Assembly: GCA_937958235.1 (NCBI GenBank)
Contig: CALFGG010000050.1
Span: 1 to 50,881, forward strand
Source of the DNA: an uncultured Candidatus Saccharibacteria bacterium
Lineage (GTDB): Bacteria; Patescibacteriota; Saccharimonadia; Saccharimonadales; Saccharimonadaceae
DNA length: 50,881 nt
Direction: 5' to 3'
Part shown: one piece after another, positions 1 to 9,682 of the stretch
How positions within the stretch are numbered: position 1 is the stretch's first letter
How the letters are laid out: every line of letters begins with the position of its first letter
Translations under genes and position numbers: made by a program
Notes under the pieces: model-generated
What the model was told of the DNA's origin: nothing
Databases searched by the model: none
What the model saw: the letters and a program-made list of their open reading frames with translations, nothing else

Positions 1-2682
<2,682 letters not shown>

Positions 2683-2712
2683 GTTGATTCCCTATTTAAT
2701 TACATTGATTAG

Positions 2713-3585
2713 TTAAAATTTATCTTTAGCTCGCTCCAGGCGTGCGATGCGCTTTTCGATGGGTGGATGGGTACTGAAAAGATTTATAAATTGCTTCTTT
2801 AGGGGAGAATTAATAAACATGGCTTCTGTGGCAGCATTCTGGCGCTGCATGGGTCGGCCGTGTTCCTCAAGTTTTTTAAGAGCAGAAATCATCCCTTCTG
2901 GTAAACGCGTTAGCTCAACGGCTGAAATATCAGCAAGATATTCACGCTCACGAGAGATGGCCATTTGCGCAAGACTAGCAGCAAGCGGAGCTAGGAGTGA
3001 GGTGATAATGATAATAAATAAGCCGATTGGACTGTTTTCCTCATCTTTTTTGCGCGTGAAGTAGGTCATGCGTAAACCGATATCAGAAAGAAAACCGATA
3101 ATACAAACCAATGCAAAAGTAATGGCCGAAACCCGAATATCATAGTTTTTAATATGTGAAAGTTCATGTGCCATAACGGCAGTCAACTCTTTATCATCCA
3201 TAATGTCAATTAGGCCAGTGGTGGCAGCAACAAGAGCATGATCTGGGTCACGGCCGGTGGCAAAAGCATTTGGCGCAGAGTCTTGGATAATATAAACTTC
3301 CGGCATTGGCAGTCCAGCGGTAATCGTAAGATTCTCAACAATGTTATATAGCCTACGGTAATCACGACGATTGGCTTTTTTCGCACCCGTCATCATAACT
3401 GCCAGTTTTGAAGATAAAAAATACTGCACACATGCATAAATAAGTGCGATGACAATAGTGGTAAACGCAATTGAAGGATCGCCATAAACATAGGAGAAGA
3501 TACCACCGATTAGAGAAATTAGTAAAATAAAACCAATAAAGATGAGGATGGTATTTCTTTTGTTTTCTGCAATTTGTTTATACAT
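2713..3585 (-). CDS. htpX: HtpX-like M48 family membrane zinc metalloprotease
   Basis: Membrane protease with a cytosolic active site, known in the family for degrading misfolded membrane proteins. Two N-terminal hydrophobic segments (about residues 12-33 and 40-58) are followed by the zinc motif HELSH at 140-144 and a second hydrophobic region (151-170 and 187-208). SREREYLAD at 211-219 supplies the third zinc ligand, probably Glu215. Length 290 is normal for HtpX. It lies directly downstream of lemA on the same strand, a pairing seen in many bacteria. A hairpin with a U-rich tail sits in the 50-base gap and may tune readthrough. Identification is strong. Confidence 0.93.
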   Translation of the reverse strand: MYKQIAENKRNTILIFIGFILLISLIGGIFSYVYGDPSIAFTTIVIALIYACVQYFLSSKLAVMMTGAKKANRRDYRRLYNIVENLTITAGLPMPEVYIIQDSAPNAFATGRDPDHALVAATTGLIDIMDDKELTAVMAHELSHIKNYDIRVSAITFALVCIIGFLSDIGLRMTYFTRKKDEENSPIGLFIIIITSLLAPLAASLAQMAISREREYLADISAVELTRLPEGMISALKKLEEHGRPMQRQNAATEAMFINSPLKKQFINLFSTHPPIEKRIARLERAKDKF

Positions 3586-3591
3586 AGCTCT

Positions 3592-3626
3592 TAAAGAAAA
3601 GAGAGGGTGTGCCCCTCTTTTCTAGA
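3592..3626 (-). promoter_or_regulatory. hairpin between lemA and htpX (possible attenuator)
   Basis: On the minus strand AGAAAAGAGGGG pairs with the following CCCTCTCTTTTCT with a small bulge, and a T-rich stretch follows just before the htpX ATG. It resembles a partial intrinsic terminator that could lower htpX expression relative to lemA. No experimental support is possible from sequence alone. Confidence 0.45.
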
Positions 3627-3636
3627 TTCCTTTCAC

Positions 3637-4209
3637 TTAGAATTCAACGGACGGAGCTTTTTCAATCTTCTCCATCTCTTTTTCATCTACATTGAAGTAG
3701 GTATATTTTTCAAAACGTGAACCGTAGAGGATATTGACTGGGAACTGAATGATTTTAGTATTAAATTCCCTGGCGCCAGCGTTATAAAAACGACGGGAAG
3801 CCTGAAGTTTTTCTTCAGTATCTACGAGCTGGCTTTGAAGCTCTTTAAAGTTTTCATTAGCCTTTAATTCAGGATAAGCTTCGGCAAGAGCGAAGATTTT
3901 GCCAAGAGCACCCTGAAGAGTTTGCTCTGCGGCGGCAGTTTCATCAACGCCTTTTGCTGACATGACGGCAGTGCGAGCCTTTGTGACTTCTTCAAAGGTT
4001 TCTTTTTCATGTTTGGCATAACCCTTTACGGTATTAACAAGATTTGGAATAAGATCAGCACGGAGCTTAAGAATCACAGTAATACCTGACCAGGCTTCTT
4101 TAACGCGTTCATTTAATCTAATAATAGAGTTATAAGTGGAGATGAGATAGACTACAAGTACGAAGACTAGAGCTAAACAGATCAATCCAATAGTTAATAA
4201 GTTTGGCAT
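3637..4209 (-). CDS. lemA: LemA family protein
   Basis: 190-residue LemA protein: one N-terminal membrane segment (about residues 4-24), then a helical cytosolic domain. The family hallmark stretches are present: YNSIIRLNERVKEAWSGI, LIPNLVNTVKGYAKHE, and RRFYNAGAREFNTKI near the C-terminus. Function is poorly defined; LemA commonly sits beside HtpX-type proteases, as here. The start is supported by AAGGAG a few bases upstream and a TATAAT at 4233-4238. Length is typical. Identification as LemA is firm, biochemical role unknown. Confidence 0.93.
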   Translation of the reverse strand: MPNLLTIGLICLALVFVLVVYLISTYNSIIRLNERVKEAWSGITVILKLRADLIPNLVNTVKGYAKHEKETFEEVTKARTAVMSAKGVDETAAAEQTLQGALGKIFALAEAYPELKANENFKELQSQLVDTEEKLQASRRFYNAGAREFNTKIIQFPVNILYGSRFEKYTYFNVDEKEMEKIEKAPSVEF

Positions 4210-4232
4210 TTTTTCTCCTTTTTAATACTTCT

Positions 4233-4238
4233 ATTATA
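4233..4238 (-). promoter_or_regulatory. -10 element of the lemA-htpX transcript
   Basis: Perfect TATAAT on the minus strand, 23 bases upstream of the lemA ATG, leaving room for a short leader with an AAGGAG ribosome binding site. No clear -35 match was seen. Confidence 0.6.
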
Positions 4239-4276
4239 TGGTTCGGCGGGGTTTTTCGCAATACTCTTAAGCAAAA

Positions 4277-4312
4277 AATTCTCCACTGAAAGGGGGGTTT
4301 CAGTGGAGAATT
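4277..4312 (-). terminator. intrinsic terminator after tRNA-Gly
   Basis: Perfect 15-bp inverted repeat (4277-4291 with 4298-4312) around a 6-base loop, followed on the minus strand by a run of six T. It lies 34 bases beyond the CCA end of tRNA-Gly and upstream of the lemA promoter. Confidence 0.9.
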
Positions 4313-4345
4313 CCTACCGTAATCTTTTATAGAAGATTATGATAA

Positions 4346-4422
4346 TGGTGCGAGCTAAGAGACTCTAACTCTCGACCTCTTCCTTGGCAAGGAAGCGCTC
4401 TAAACAACTGAGCTAAGCTCGC
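4346..4422 (-). tRNA. tRNA-Gly(GCC)
   Basis: 77 bases including an encoded CCA. The 7-bp acceptor stem is perfect, the anticodon stem CTTCC/GGAAG encloses TTGCCAA, giving anticodon GCC, and the discriminator base is A. Oddity: the D loop has G18-T19 instead of G18-G19, and the T loop is TTAGAGT instead of TTCRANT, so A replaces C56. The two changes would restore a Watson-Crick 19-56 contact as U-A. The other four tRNAs in the window keep the G-C version. A minus-strand TATAAT (4433-4438) lies just upstream. Confidence 0.93.
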
Positions 4423-4432
4423 ATCTGTTTAG

Positions 4433-4438
4433 ATTATA
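4433..4438 (-). promoter_or_regulatory. -10 element of tRNA-Gly
   Basis: TATAAT on the minus strand, 10 bases before the tRNA 5' end, leaving only a few bases of 5' leader. Confidence 0.6.
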
Positions 4439-4502
4439 GATGAATTTTATTTTAAATTCAAGGGTTTTTTGAATTTTTTATAGCCTAAACAGTTCTGAAC
4501 AA

Positions 4503-6524
4503 TTATTTCTGAGTAAAGTAGCCGGGGTTACCAGGAGCGTCAATATGAGCATAATCACTATTATAATTTGGCCAGACGTAGCTAGTACCATTTCCACCGA
4601 CGACGTTACTAGTATGTTCAAACATTTTCTGAGGAGCAGAACTTAGCCCTGCAACCGTAAAGCTCGGTGAGACTAGAATTGTCTTAACCCCCGAGTCGGT
4701 AAACATAGCCTTGGCTTCAGTCAGACTACGAGTATCAAAGCTGGAAATATCTAGAGTGTCATTACCTGGGTTTTTCATAGTAGAGAGGAACATATCTTTC
4801 ATATTAGTGACCTTTCTTGTATCAAAGGAGGAGATATTTAAATTATTTAGATTAGCTTGACCTTGGAACATAGCCTCCATAGTTGTAACATTGCTTGTAT
4901 TAAAATTCGAGAGATCAAGATTTTGAAGAACCGGCATTGCAGACCAATTAGAGAACATAAATGACATATCAACAACATTATGCGTACGAAAGCTAGAAAC
5001 ATCAAGACTAGACAAGGCGGTCGTTTCCTCAAACATATATTTCATGTGGGTAGCATTTGAAGTGTCGAATTCGCGAAGATCAAGACTTGTTAGGGCATGA
5101 CAATGCGAGAACATAAATTCCATATTCTGCACATTCTTTGTCGTAAAACCTGCGTACTGAAAATTCCTTAGATTAGTAAGACGACCAAACATTGCTGCCA
5201 TGTCAGTGGCGGAATCATTCTGCCAACCAGAAACATTGAGGTCAGTAATTTCCTCACTGTATACAAAAGTACTGTTCATATTAGTAACATTGCGAGTATT
5301 CCACCCAGAAAGATCCAAGGAGGTAACATTTTTCAGTCTGGCAAAAGTAAAGGATAGGTTAGTGACACGGCCGACATCAAAATGGCGAACATCAATATTA
5401 GGAAGATGTGAGCCTTGGAACATTCCCTCCATGTCTCTGACATTACTAGTATCAAAATGTGAAAGATCGATTGGTGATGGACTAACTGTACCAGTATTCG
5501 AATCATCACTACCAAACATATATCTCATATTTTCAACCTGAGAGGTATTGAGATTTCCTATGATTAGATCTTTAACTAATTTCTCTCCACTATGGAACAT
5601 GAATCTCATATCTTTAGCCTTGCTAGTGTCAATTCCGGTTGTATCGATAACAGACACATCATTAGCTCCGCCGTTAAGATCATGAAACATGAAACCAGCA
5701 TTAATGTTTGCGTATGAGACATCTGCGTCACTCCACCAGAGTAGGGTTTTATTTATAGTATCGTACCAGAGATATATTGGCCGATCCGAATCAGGAGTAG
5801 AGACGATTCTTGCTAGGGTTGGGTTAGCAGGAGCAACTGATGAGTGCTTAAACACATTAATATCCTTGGTTGGTGTAATATCTCGGACTACATCATTAAA
5901 ATCAGGCCCCTCAATAAAAGTGGTAGTGGTTGGGACATAGTTAGAAATCACGGTAAAAACAATTTGTTTTGAATATGTACCAGCAGGGAGATCCGGCCCA
6001 GATTTAACCCCAAAATCAATAAAATGCTTAGTCCCAAATGCAGATTTTTTAGTAAACAAGGCATCTGGAGTACTAGCCTTAGGAACTGGATGGTAATTGC
6101 CGGTTGGCAAGATAGCAGCGGCACGATAGCCCCAGGTCTTAGAACTAAACGCGGTATCCGCTAGAGGAGTAGTGATCGAAGGGATTTTTTGAAGAACTGA
6201 GGGGTCGGAGTGATTGAGATTTGTATCCTCATCAATACTAGAGATATAAGCAGTAGCGCCAGTAGAATTATTCGTGTAAACATCGATTAGGAAGGAACCA
6301 TGTTTAAAGGTTGAAGAGGTAAGCTCAGTTTGAGTAAAATTAAAGTCCACTGAGGGATCACTAGAAACAGTAATGATGGGAGAGGTAGATGGCGCCCCGG
6401 GAGCGGCAAAAGTATTATACTGGGAAGTTATCACTAAGAAAGAACCTAGTAAGGTCGTGAATAATGAGAAGATTAAAAATGGAATATAATGAGCACGACA
6501 AGTGAGAATAGACTTTAATGACAT
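4503..6524 (-). CDS. secreted BspA-like (DUF285) repeat surface protein
   Basis: 673 residues. The N-terminus is a signal peptide or anchor (hydrophobic core about 14-36, then FAAPGAP). Residues about 45-230 form a Thr/Ser-rich, probably beta-rich region. From about 255 to 640 there are many roughly 22-26-residue repeats of the BspA/Mycoplasma DUF285 type, with the pattern FDTSNVxxMxxMF. The family is typical of surface proteins of host-associated bacteria, where it serves in binding; a role in attachment is inferred. No LPXTG or other C-terminal anchor is seen. There is no ribosome binding site, and nine consecutive G lie 29 bases upstream of the ATG, suggesting phase-variable expression. 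Confidence 0.85.
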   Translation of the reverse strand: MSLKSILTCRAHYIPFLIFSLFTTLLGSFLVITSQYNTFAAPGAPSTSPIITVSSDPSVDFNFTQTELTSSTFKHGSFLIDVYTNNSTGATAYISSIDEDTNLNHSDPSVLQKIPSITTPLADTAFSSKTWGYRAAAILPTGNYHPVPKASTPDALFTKKSAFGTKHFIDFGVKSGPDLPAGTYSKQIVFTVISNYVPTTTTFIEGPDFNDVVRDITPTKDINVFKHSSVAPANPTLARIVSTPDSDRPIYLWYDTINKTLLWWSDADVSYANINAGFMFHDLNGGANDVSVIDTTGIDTSKAKDMRFMFHSGEKLVKDLIIGNLNTSQVENMRYMFGSDDSNTGTVSPSPIDLSHFDTSNVRDMEGMFQGSHLPNIDVRHFDVGRVTNLSFTFARLKNVTSLDLSGWNTRNVTNMNSTFVYSEEITDLNVSGWQNDSATDMAAMFGRLTNLRNFQYAGFTTKNVQNMEFMFSHCHALTSLDLREFDTSNATHMKYMFEETTALSSLDVSSFRTHNVVDMSFMFSNWSAMPVLQNLDLSNFNTSNVTTMEAMFQGQANLNNLNISSFDTRKVTNMKDMFLSTMKNPGNDTLDISSFDTRSLTEAKAMFTDSGVKTILVSPSFTVAGLSSAPQKMFEHTSNVVGGNGTSYVWPNYNSDYAHIDAPGNPGYFTQK

Positions 6525-6532
6525 GGATTTTT

Positions 6533-6561
6533 TATTCTGATATAAAGTAGCACCCCCCCCC
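6533..6561 (-). promoter_or_regulatory. promoter region of the surface protein with a G9 tract
   Basis: On the minus strand a run of nine G (6553-6561) is directly followed by TGC and TACTTT, a possible extended -10 element, then about 20 bases to the ATG. The homopolymer would lie in the -10/-35 spacer, where length change by slippage alters promoter strength in other bacteria. The -10 assignment is tentative. Confidence 0.45.
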
Positions 6562-6670
6562 GATACTGTTTTTTGGTTTTGGATATGAACATACTAGATC
6601 AATTTTAGCATAATCAAAATAAAAAGATAACAGAATCTGCGAGAGGGGTAGATCAAAAAAGTACGTAAAT

Positions 6671-6691
6671 AAAAAATCGCTCAAGGAGCGA
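6671..6691 (-). terminator. intrinsic terminator after tRNA-Leu(UAA)
   Basis: On the minus strand TCGCTC and GAGCGA form a 6-bp stem around CTT, followed by six T. It lies 14 bases beyond the CCA end. Confidence 0.85.
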
Positions 6692-6704
6692 AGTTTTAAA
6701 AGGC

Positions 6705-6789
6705 TGGTGCCCGAAATGGGACTTGAACCCATATGGATTTCTCCATTCGATTTTAAGTCGAACGCGTATACCAATTCCGCCATTCGGGC
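6705..6789 (-). tRNA. tRNA-Leu(UAA)
   Basis: 85-base class II tRNA including CCA. The acceptor stem GCCCGAA/TTCGGGC is perfect, the anticodon loop CTTAAAA gives UAA, the long variable arm is GGAGAAATCC, and the T loop is the normal TTCAAGT. A minus-strand TATAAT at 6798-6803 precedes it. Confidence 0.96.
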
Positions 6790-6797
6790 ATATTTTT

Positions 6798-6803
6798 ATT
6801 ATA
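6798..6803 (-). promoter_or_regulatory. -10 element of tRNA-Leu(UAA)
   Basis: TATAAT on the minus strand, 8 bases before the tRNA 5' end. Confidence 0.6.
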
Positions 6804-6856
6804 TTACAGGCTGGCTGGTTTTTCTAGAATATAAAACGCGATCGTCAGTCTGATTT

Positions 6857-6930
6857 TGGAGGCACCGACCGGAATTGAACCGGTGTACACGGTTTTGCAG
6901 ACCGCTGCGTAACCACTCCGCCACAGTGCC
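6857..6930 (-). tRNA. tRNA-Cys(GCA)
   Basis: 74 bases including CCA. The anticodon loop CTGCAAA gives GCA; the discriminator is U, an identity element for CysRS; the T loop is TTCAATT; the acceptor stem pairs with one T-G wobble. An extended -10 (TGC followed by TAAAAT, 6939-6944) lies just upstream. Confidence 0.96.
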
Positions 6931-6938
6931 ATGGTTTT

Positions 6939-6946
6939 ATTTTAGC
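6939..6946 (-). promoter_or_regulatory. -10 element of tRNA-Cys
   Basis: TAAAAT on the minus strand preceded by TGC, 8 bases before the tRNA. It follows directly after the terminator of the upstream transcript. Confidence 0.55.
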
Positions 6947-6960
6947 ATAGTTATAAAAAG

Positions 6961-6987
6961 AAAAATACACCTAAGCGGTGTATTTTT
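6961..6987. terminator. terminator of the candidate small RNA
   Basis: An 11-bp perfect inverted repeat (6961-6971 with 6977-6987) with A/T-rich outer ends, so it can work in either direction. On the minus strand it is followed by CTTTTTATA. Confidence 0.8.
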
Positions 6988-7114
6988 GATTACCTCGTAA
7001 TTTTGGGCAGAATTTATTCTTTTCTGGAATGCCTGCAAGATACAAGCAATCTAGCCAAATTACTTCACACTCCACCCTTTGAACTTCGGCGTCTCTCAAC
7101 TTCGCCCAAGTTCT
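6988..7114 (-). ncRNA. candidate structured small RNA, unclassified
   Basis: A gene-free stretch with the layout of an independent transcript: -35 TTGACG (7143-7148), 16-base spacer, TGC plus TAAACT (7121-7126), and a terminator at 6961-6987. The predicted RNA is about 155 bases. Its first 33 bases (7081-7113) form a nested hairpin: 6 bp, one G-G mismatch, 4 bp and an 11-base loop. A second 7-bp helix pairs 7026-7032 with 7067-7073, and a third small helix is CAGAA/TTCTG. No open reading frame of note. I looked for SRP, 6S, tmRNA and RNase P core motifs and found none. Confidence 0.55.
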
Positions 7115-7120
7115 ATATAT

Positions 7121-7148
7121 AGTTTAGCATGAGTGGATTATTCGTCAA
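7121..7148 (-). promoter_or_regulatory. promoter of the candidate small RNA
   Basis: TTGACG, 16 bases, then TAAACT with the extended TGC immediately before it; predicted start near 7114. Confidence 0.6.
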
Positions 7149-7365
7149 CCTTGTTTTTTATGAATATTATATTGTAATAGTTGTTTATTTCTAGTTGCTT
7201 TTTTCTTTTTTTATGTCTTTATGATTTAGTTATAATCGTTCGGGTTTCGGTTTCAGTGTTCGGTTTTATGTTTTTGTTCGGTTTTACAGAGGTGAATTAT
7301 TATTTATGACTACATAAAAAATAAACGACGAGTGCCGTTTATTTTTAGCTAATGAATCATTTGTG
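7149..7365. other. AT-rich intergenic stretch with a plus-strand promoter-like site and repeats
   Basis: No convincing gene. On the plus strand TATAAT (7231-7236) is followed by three spaced copies of GTTCGG plus T-rich bases within 7238-7287, then GAGGTGA and a three-codon frame ATG ACT ACA TAA (7306-7317), and finally a bidirectional terminator (7317-7346). A roughly 100-base RNA is possible. Nothing else seen. Confidence 0.4.
7317..7346. terminator. bidirectional terminator downstream of hisS and small membrane protein
   Basis: AAAAATAAACG (7317-7327) pairs with CGTTTATTTTT (7336-7346). It lies 20 bases beyond the stop of the minus-strand gene at 7366 and could also end a plus-strand transcript. 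Confidence 0.8.
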
Positions 7366-7605
7366 TTAATTTTTCTGATGGTTTTCTTGCTTATTTGCCT
7401 CGCAAGCTTCCTTATCGCCTTCCAGACATAGGATTCTTTCTAGCAGCATCATTTGAGTATTACTTGATGAAACTGTGGTTTTTGTATGTAAATCTTGCAA
7501 ATAAATGAAACTCGCTAAGCTAAGAACAGACAAGAATAGGCTTAATAATGAGATTAGTAGAGTAATAAAAATAAGTATTATTTTTGTTTTTTCTTTCATT
7601 TTCAA
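7366..7605 (-). CDS. small single-pass membrane protein
   Basis: 79 residues: short basic N-terminus, one long hydrophobic helix (about 8-37), then a polar tail with two cysteines (CLEGDKEAC) and a Lys/Asn-rich end. It begins 6 bases after the hisS stop and ends just before a terminator, so it is the last gene of the hisS transcript. I recognise no family. The N-in, tail-out topology expected from the positive N-terminus would put the cysteine pair outside the membrane. Confidence 0.65.
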   Translation of the reverse strand: MKMKEKTKIILIFITLLISLLSLFLSVLSLASFIYLQDLHTKTTVSSSNTQMMLLERILCLEGDKEACEANKQENHQKN

Positions 7606-7611
7606 CTTTCT

Positions 7612-8910
7612 TTATTTTATGTTGATTACTTCTTTTTGACCACTTACAAGATCCTTAAATTCTATACTGCGCTCTTCTGCCTCCTTTTCGCCAATTACGC
7701 CCACATATTTTGCAATTTTACCAGCGTATTTCATTTTATCGCCAAGTTTTTTATCAGAATATATAATATCTACACTGTGGTTCTTGCTTCGTAAATCCTC
7801 TGCAACTTCTCCGGCAAAAGCATATTCTGATTCGGATAGTGGAATAAGTACATAGTCTATAGGGGCGGATTGGAGTTCGTCTAACATATTATTATTCTGC
7901 AAGACATAGAAGAGACGGGTAAGACCAATGGAAATACCCACGCCTGGGAATGATTGATCAGTGTAGTTGCTAGCCAGATTTTCGTAGCGACCGCCAGAAC
8001 AGATCGATCCGATTTGCTTATACTCGGGGAGAATGGTCTCAAAGACCGTACTAGTATAGTAATCGAGACCACGGATAATCAACATATCAGCAATCACTGA
8101 TTCGCCAAGTCCGCGCTGCTCAAGTAGATTCAAAACAAAATCCAACTCTTTAATCCCCTGTTCAAACTGAGGGCTCTCTAGATTAAGGGCCTTTAGTGCT
8201 AGGATGGAATCATTGCGAGGGCCATTGATTTGTACAAACTGAAGAATCTTCTCGATTTTATCTTCAGGGATATTAAGATTCTCAAGAGCGCTTTTCGTTT
8301 TTTCTAGAGGAACTTTTTCGGCGTGATCGATAATATCGAAGACATCCTTAGTTTGATCGGATAATGCAAGAGCCTCAAGAAAACCAGATAGAATCTTACG
8401 GTTGCTAATTCGGATAACCATTTTTGGCTTAATAAAAGTCTTGAGCGCCGCATAGGCAGTTTCCACCACGTCAGCATCATAGGCGATAGAGAGAGCATTA
8501 CGGCCAATCACATCAACATCAAGCTGATAAAATTCACGAAAACGCCCCTTTTGAGAACGCTCACCGCGAAAATTACGGCCAATCTGAGTAACCTTAAAAG
8601 GAAAGGTGAGTTCACTTTCGTGTTCCACAACGTAGCGAGCAAGCGGCACGGTGTGATCAAAGCGAAGTGCCTGGTCAGCATCATCAGCGATTTCTGCGGT
8701 CTTTACAACCTTATAAATCTGTTTTTCGGTATCACCACCAGCCTTCGCCAGTAGAATCTCGGTGCGATCAATAATTGGGGTTTCGATGTATTGATAACCA
8801 TGAAGATGATACATCTTGGCAATTTGGTCTTTGATGGTGTTAAAAACGATCTGGGCGTCGGGCAAAAGCTCCTGCATCCCAGAAATTGCAGATGTATTGA
8901 TTCTTTTCAT
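7612..8910 (-). CDS. hisS: histidyl-tRNA synthetase
   Basis: Class II synthetase charging tRNA-His. 432 residues, normal for bacterial HisRS. Visible are the opening GMQELLPDAQ region, motif 2 (FRGERSQKGRFREFYQ), the histidine-specific stretch LDYYTSTVFE and GGRYENL, and motif 3 (GVGISIGLTRLF), followed by the C-terminal anticodon-binding domain. The promoter is TATGC plus TATAAT (8920-8925), ending 9 bases before the ATG, so the mRNA leader would be about two bases long and lacks a ribosome binding site. Confidence 0.96.
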   Translation of the reverse strand: MKRINTSAISGMQELLPDAQIVFNTIKDQIAKMYHLHGYQYIETPIIDRTEILLAKAGGDTEKQIYKVVKTAEIADDADQALRFDHTVPLARYVVEHESELTFPFKVTQIGRNFRGERSQKGRFREFYQLDVDVIGRNALSIAYDADVVETAYAALKTFIKPKMVIRISNRKILSGFLEALALSDQTKDVFDIIDHAEKVPLEKTKSALENLNIPEDKIEKILQFVQINGPRNDSILALKALNLESPQFEQGIKELDFVLNLLEQRGLGESVIADMLIIRGLDYYTSTVFETILPEYKQIGSICSGGRYENLASNYTDQSFPGVGISIGLTRLFYVLQNNNMLDELQSAPIDYVLIPLSESEYAFAGEVAEDLRSKNHSVDIIYSDKKLGDKMKYAGKIAKYVGVIGEKEAEERSIEFKDLVSGQKEVINIK

Positions 8911-8919
8911 AATGTCTTG

Positions 8920-8928
8920 ATTATAGCA
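8920..8928 (-). promoter_or_regulatory. extended -10 promoter of hisS
   Basis: TGC followed by TATAAT on the minus strand, 9 bases before the ATG. It is back to back with the tRNA-Phe promoter. Confidence 0.65.
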
Positions 8929-8935
8929 TACTATA

Positions 8936-8944
8936 TGATATACT
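8936..8944 (+). promoter_or_regulatory. extended -10 promoter of tRNA-Phe
   Basis: TGA followed by TATACT (8939-8944), 10 bases before the tRNA 5' end. Confidence 0.6.
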
Positions 8945-8954
8945 AAATTAAAGT

Positions 8955-9030
8955 GGTTCTGTAGCTCAGTTGGTAGAGCAGAGGCCTGAAGAGCCTTGTG
9001 TCACTGGTTCAAGTCCAGTCGGAACCACCA
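8955..9030 (+). tRNA. tRNA-Phe(GAA)
   Basis: 76 bases including CCA. The acceptor stem is GGTTCTG/CGGAACC, the anticodon loop CTGAAGA gives GAA, the D loop keeps GG, and the T loop is TTCAAGT. It is divergent from hisS. Confidence 0.97.
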
Positions 9031-9136
9031 TTTTTTATGCCTTCTTAATTATTAAAATACATTAGAATTTAAATCAGAAACTAATGAGAGCCATTGATAT
9101 ATGTATTATTTTAATTAATAAATATGATATGATTTT

Positions 9137-9142
9137 TATAAT
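9137..9142 (+). promoter_or_regulatory. -10 element of the 9167 gene
   Basis: Perfect TATAAT on the plus strand, 24 bases upstream of the preferred ATG at 9167. Confidence 0.55.
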
Positions 9143-9166
9143 AGTAATAAAAAGGAAATGACTATA

Positions 9167-9544
9167 ATGAGTGAAAAACTTAATAGTAATTCTGCTAATT
9201 CTTATAGTGGATGGGATGACGAAACTGAGACCAAGAATCAAGTTGAGAAGAAAGAAATTCTTGAAACTAGGAACTTAATTAGTGCTTTGGATTTTGCTGC
9301 TCAAAGAGAAGAAGGTTTTACAGTTGAAGTTGGCGGTAATTATGTAGATAGCGACGGATACTGGCAAGCAACTTCTTTCATGTGCGAGTCTTATGATAAA
9401 GGTGCTGATACTAAGAAGATCGCAGATAATATACATAAAACAGTTGCGTATGAAGCTGTTAATGGTGATATCGTAGCCGATATTTATGCTGGTAAATTAG
9501 AAGACTCAAAGAGGGAAATGATTGCTAGAGCTATACTTCAGTAA
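9167..9544 (+). CDS. small acidic protein of unknown function
   Basis: 125 residues from the ATG at 9167; an in-frame ATG at 9158 lies only one base after the AAAAGGAA site, too close, while 9167 has proper spacing. The protein is hydrophilic, with no membrane segment or signal, rich in Asp/Glu/Lys/Ser at the start and with a mixed alpha/beta look later (FTVEVGGNYVDSDGYWQATSFM, shown in part). No family recognised. It forms a single-gene unit between its own TATAAT and a strong terminator at 9579-9616. Confidence 0.7.
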   Translation: MSEKLNSNSANSYSGWDDETETKNQVEKKEILETRNLISALDFAAQREEGFTVEVGGNYVDSDGYWQATSFMCESYDKGADTKKIADNIHKTVAYEAVNGDIVADIYAGKLEDSKREMIARAILQ

Positions 9545-9578
9545 TGTGGTTTTTCAAAAAAGCATAGGATTATATTTT

Positions 9579-9616
9579 AAAAATACCTCCACAATGATGC
9601 TTGTGGTGGTATTTTT
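9579..9616 (+). terminator. intrinsic terminator after the 9167 gene
   Basis: A 16-bp stem (9579-9594 with 9601-9616) with one T-T mismatch and a 6-base loop, ending in five T. Confidence 0.88.
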
Positions 9617-9661
9617 GTCTTAAAAGCATTTACTCCATTAATGTTTTTGAAAAATGCTTAA

Positions 9662-9670
9662 TGGTATAAT
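9662..9670 (+). promoter_or_regulatory. extended -10 promoter of the hydrolase-methyltransferase pair
   Basis: TGG followed by TATAAT (9665-9670), 12 bases before the ATG at 9683. No ribosome binding site is visible, so the leader is at most about 5 bases. Confidence 0.55.
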
Positions 9671-9682
9671 ATAAATATATCT

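Noticed and set aside
4454..4476. Hairpin downstream of the surface-protein gene as its terminator
   Set aside because: The T-run lies on the wrong side for the minus-strand gene, so it was not called.
4600..5700. Regular repeats in the surface-protein gene
   Set aside because: They are the DUF285 coding repeats, too divergent at DNA level for a separate repeat element.
6532..6783. Open frame of 83 codons on the minus strand
   Set aside because: It lies across tRNA-Leu(UAA), its terminator and the G9 promoter tract; no ribosome binding site.
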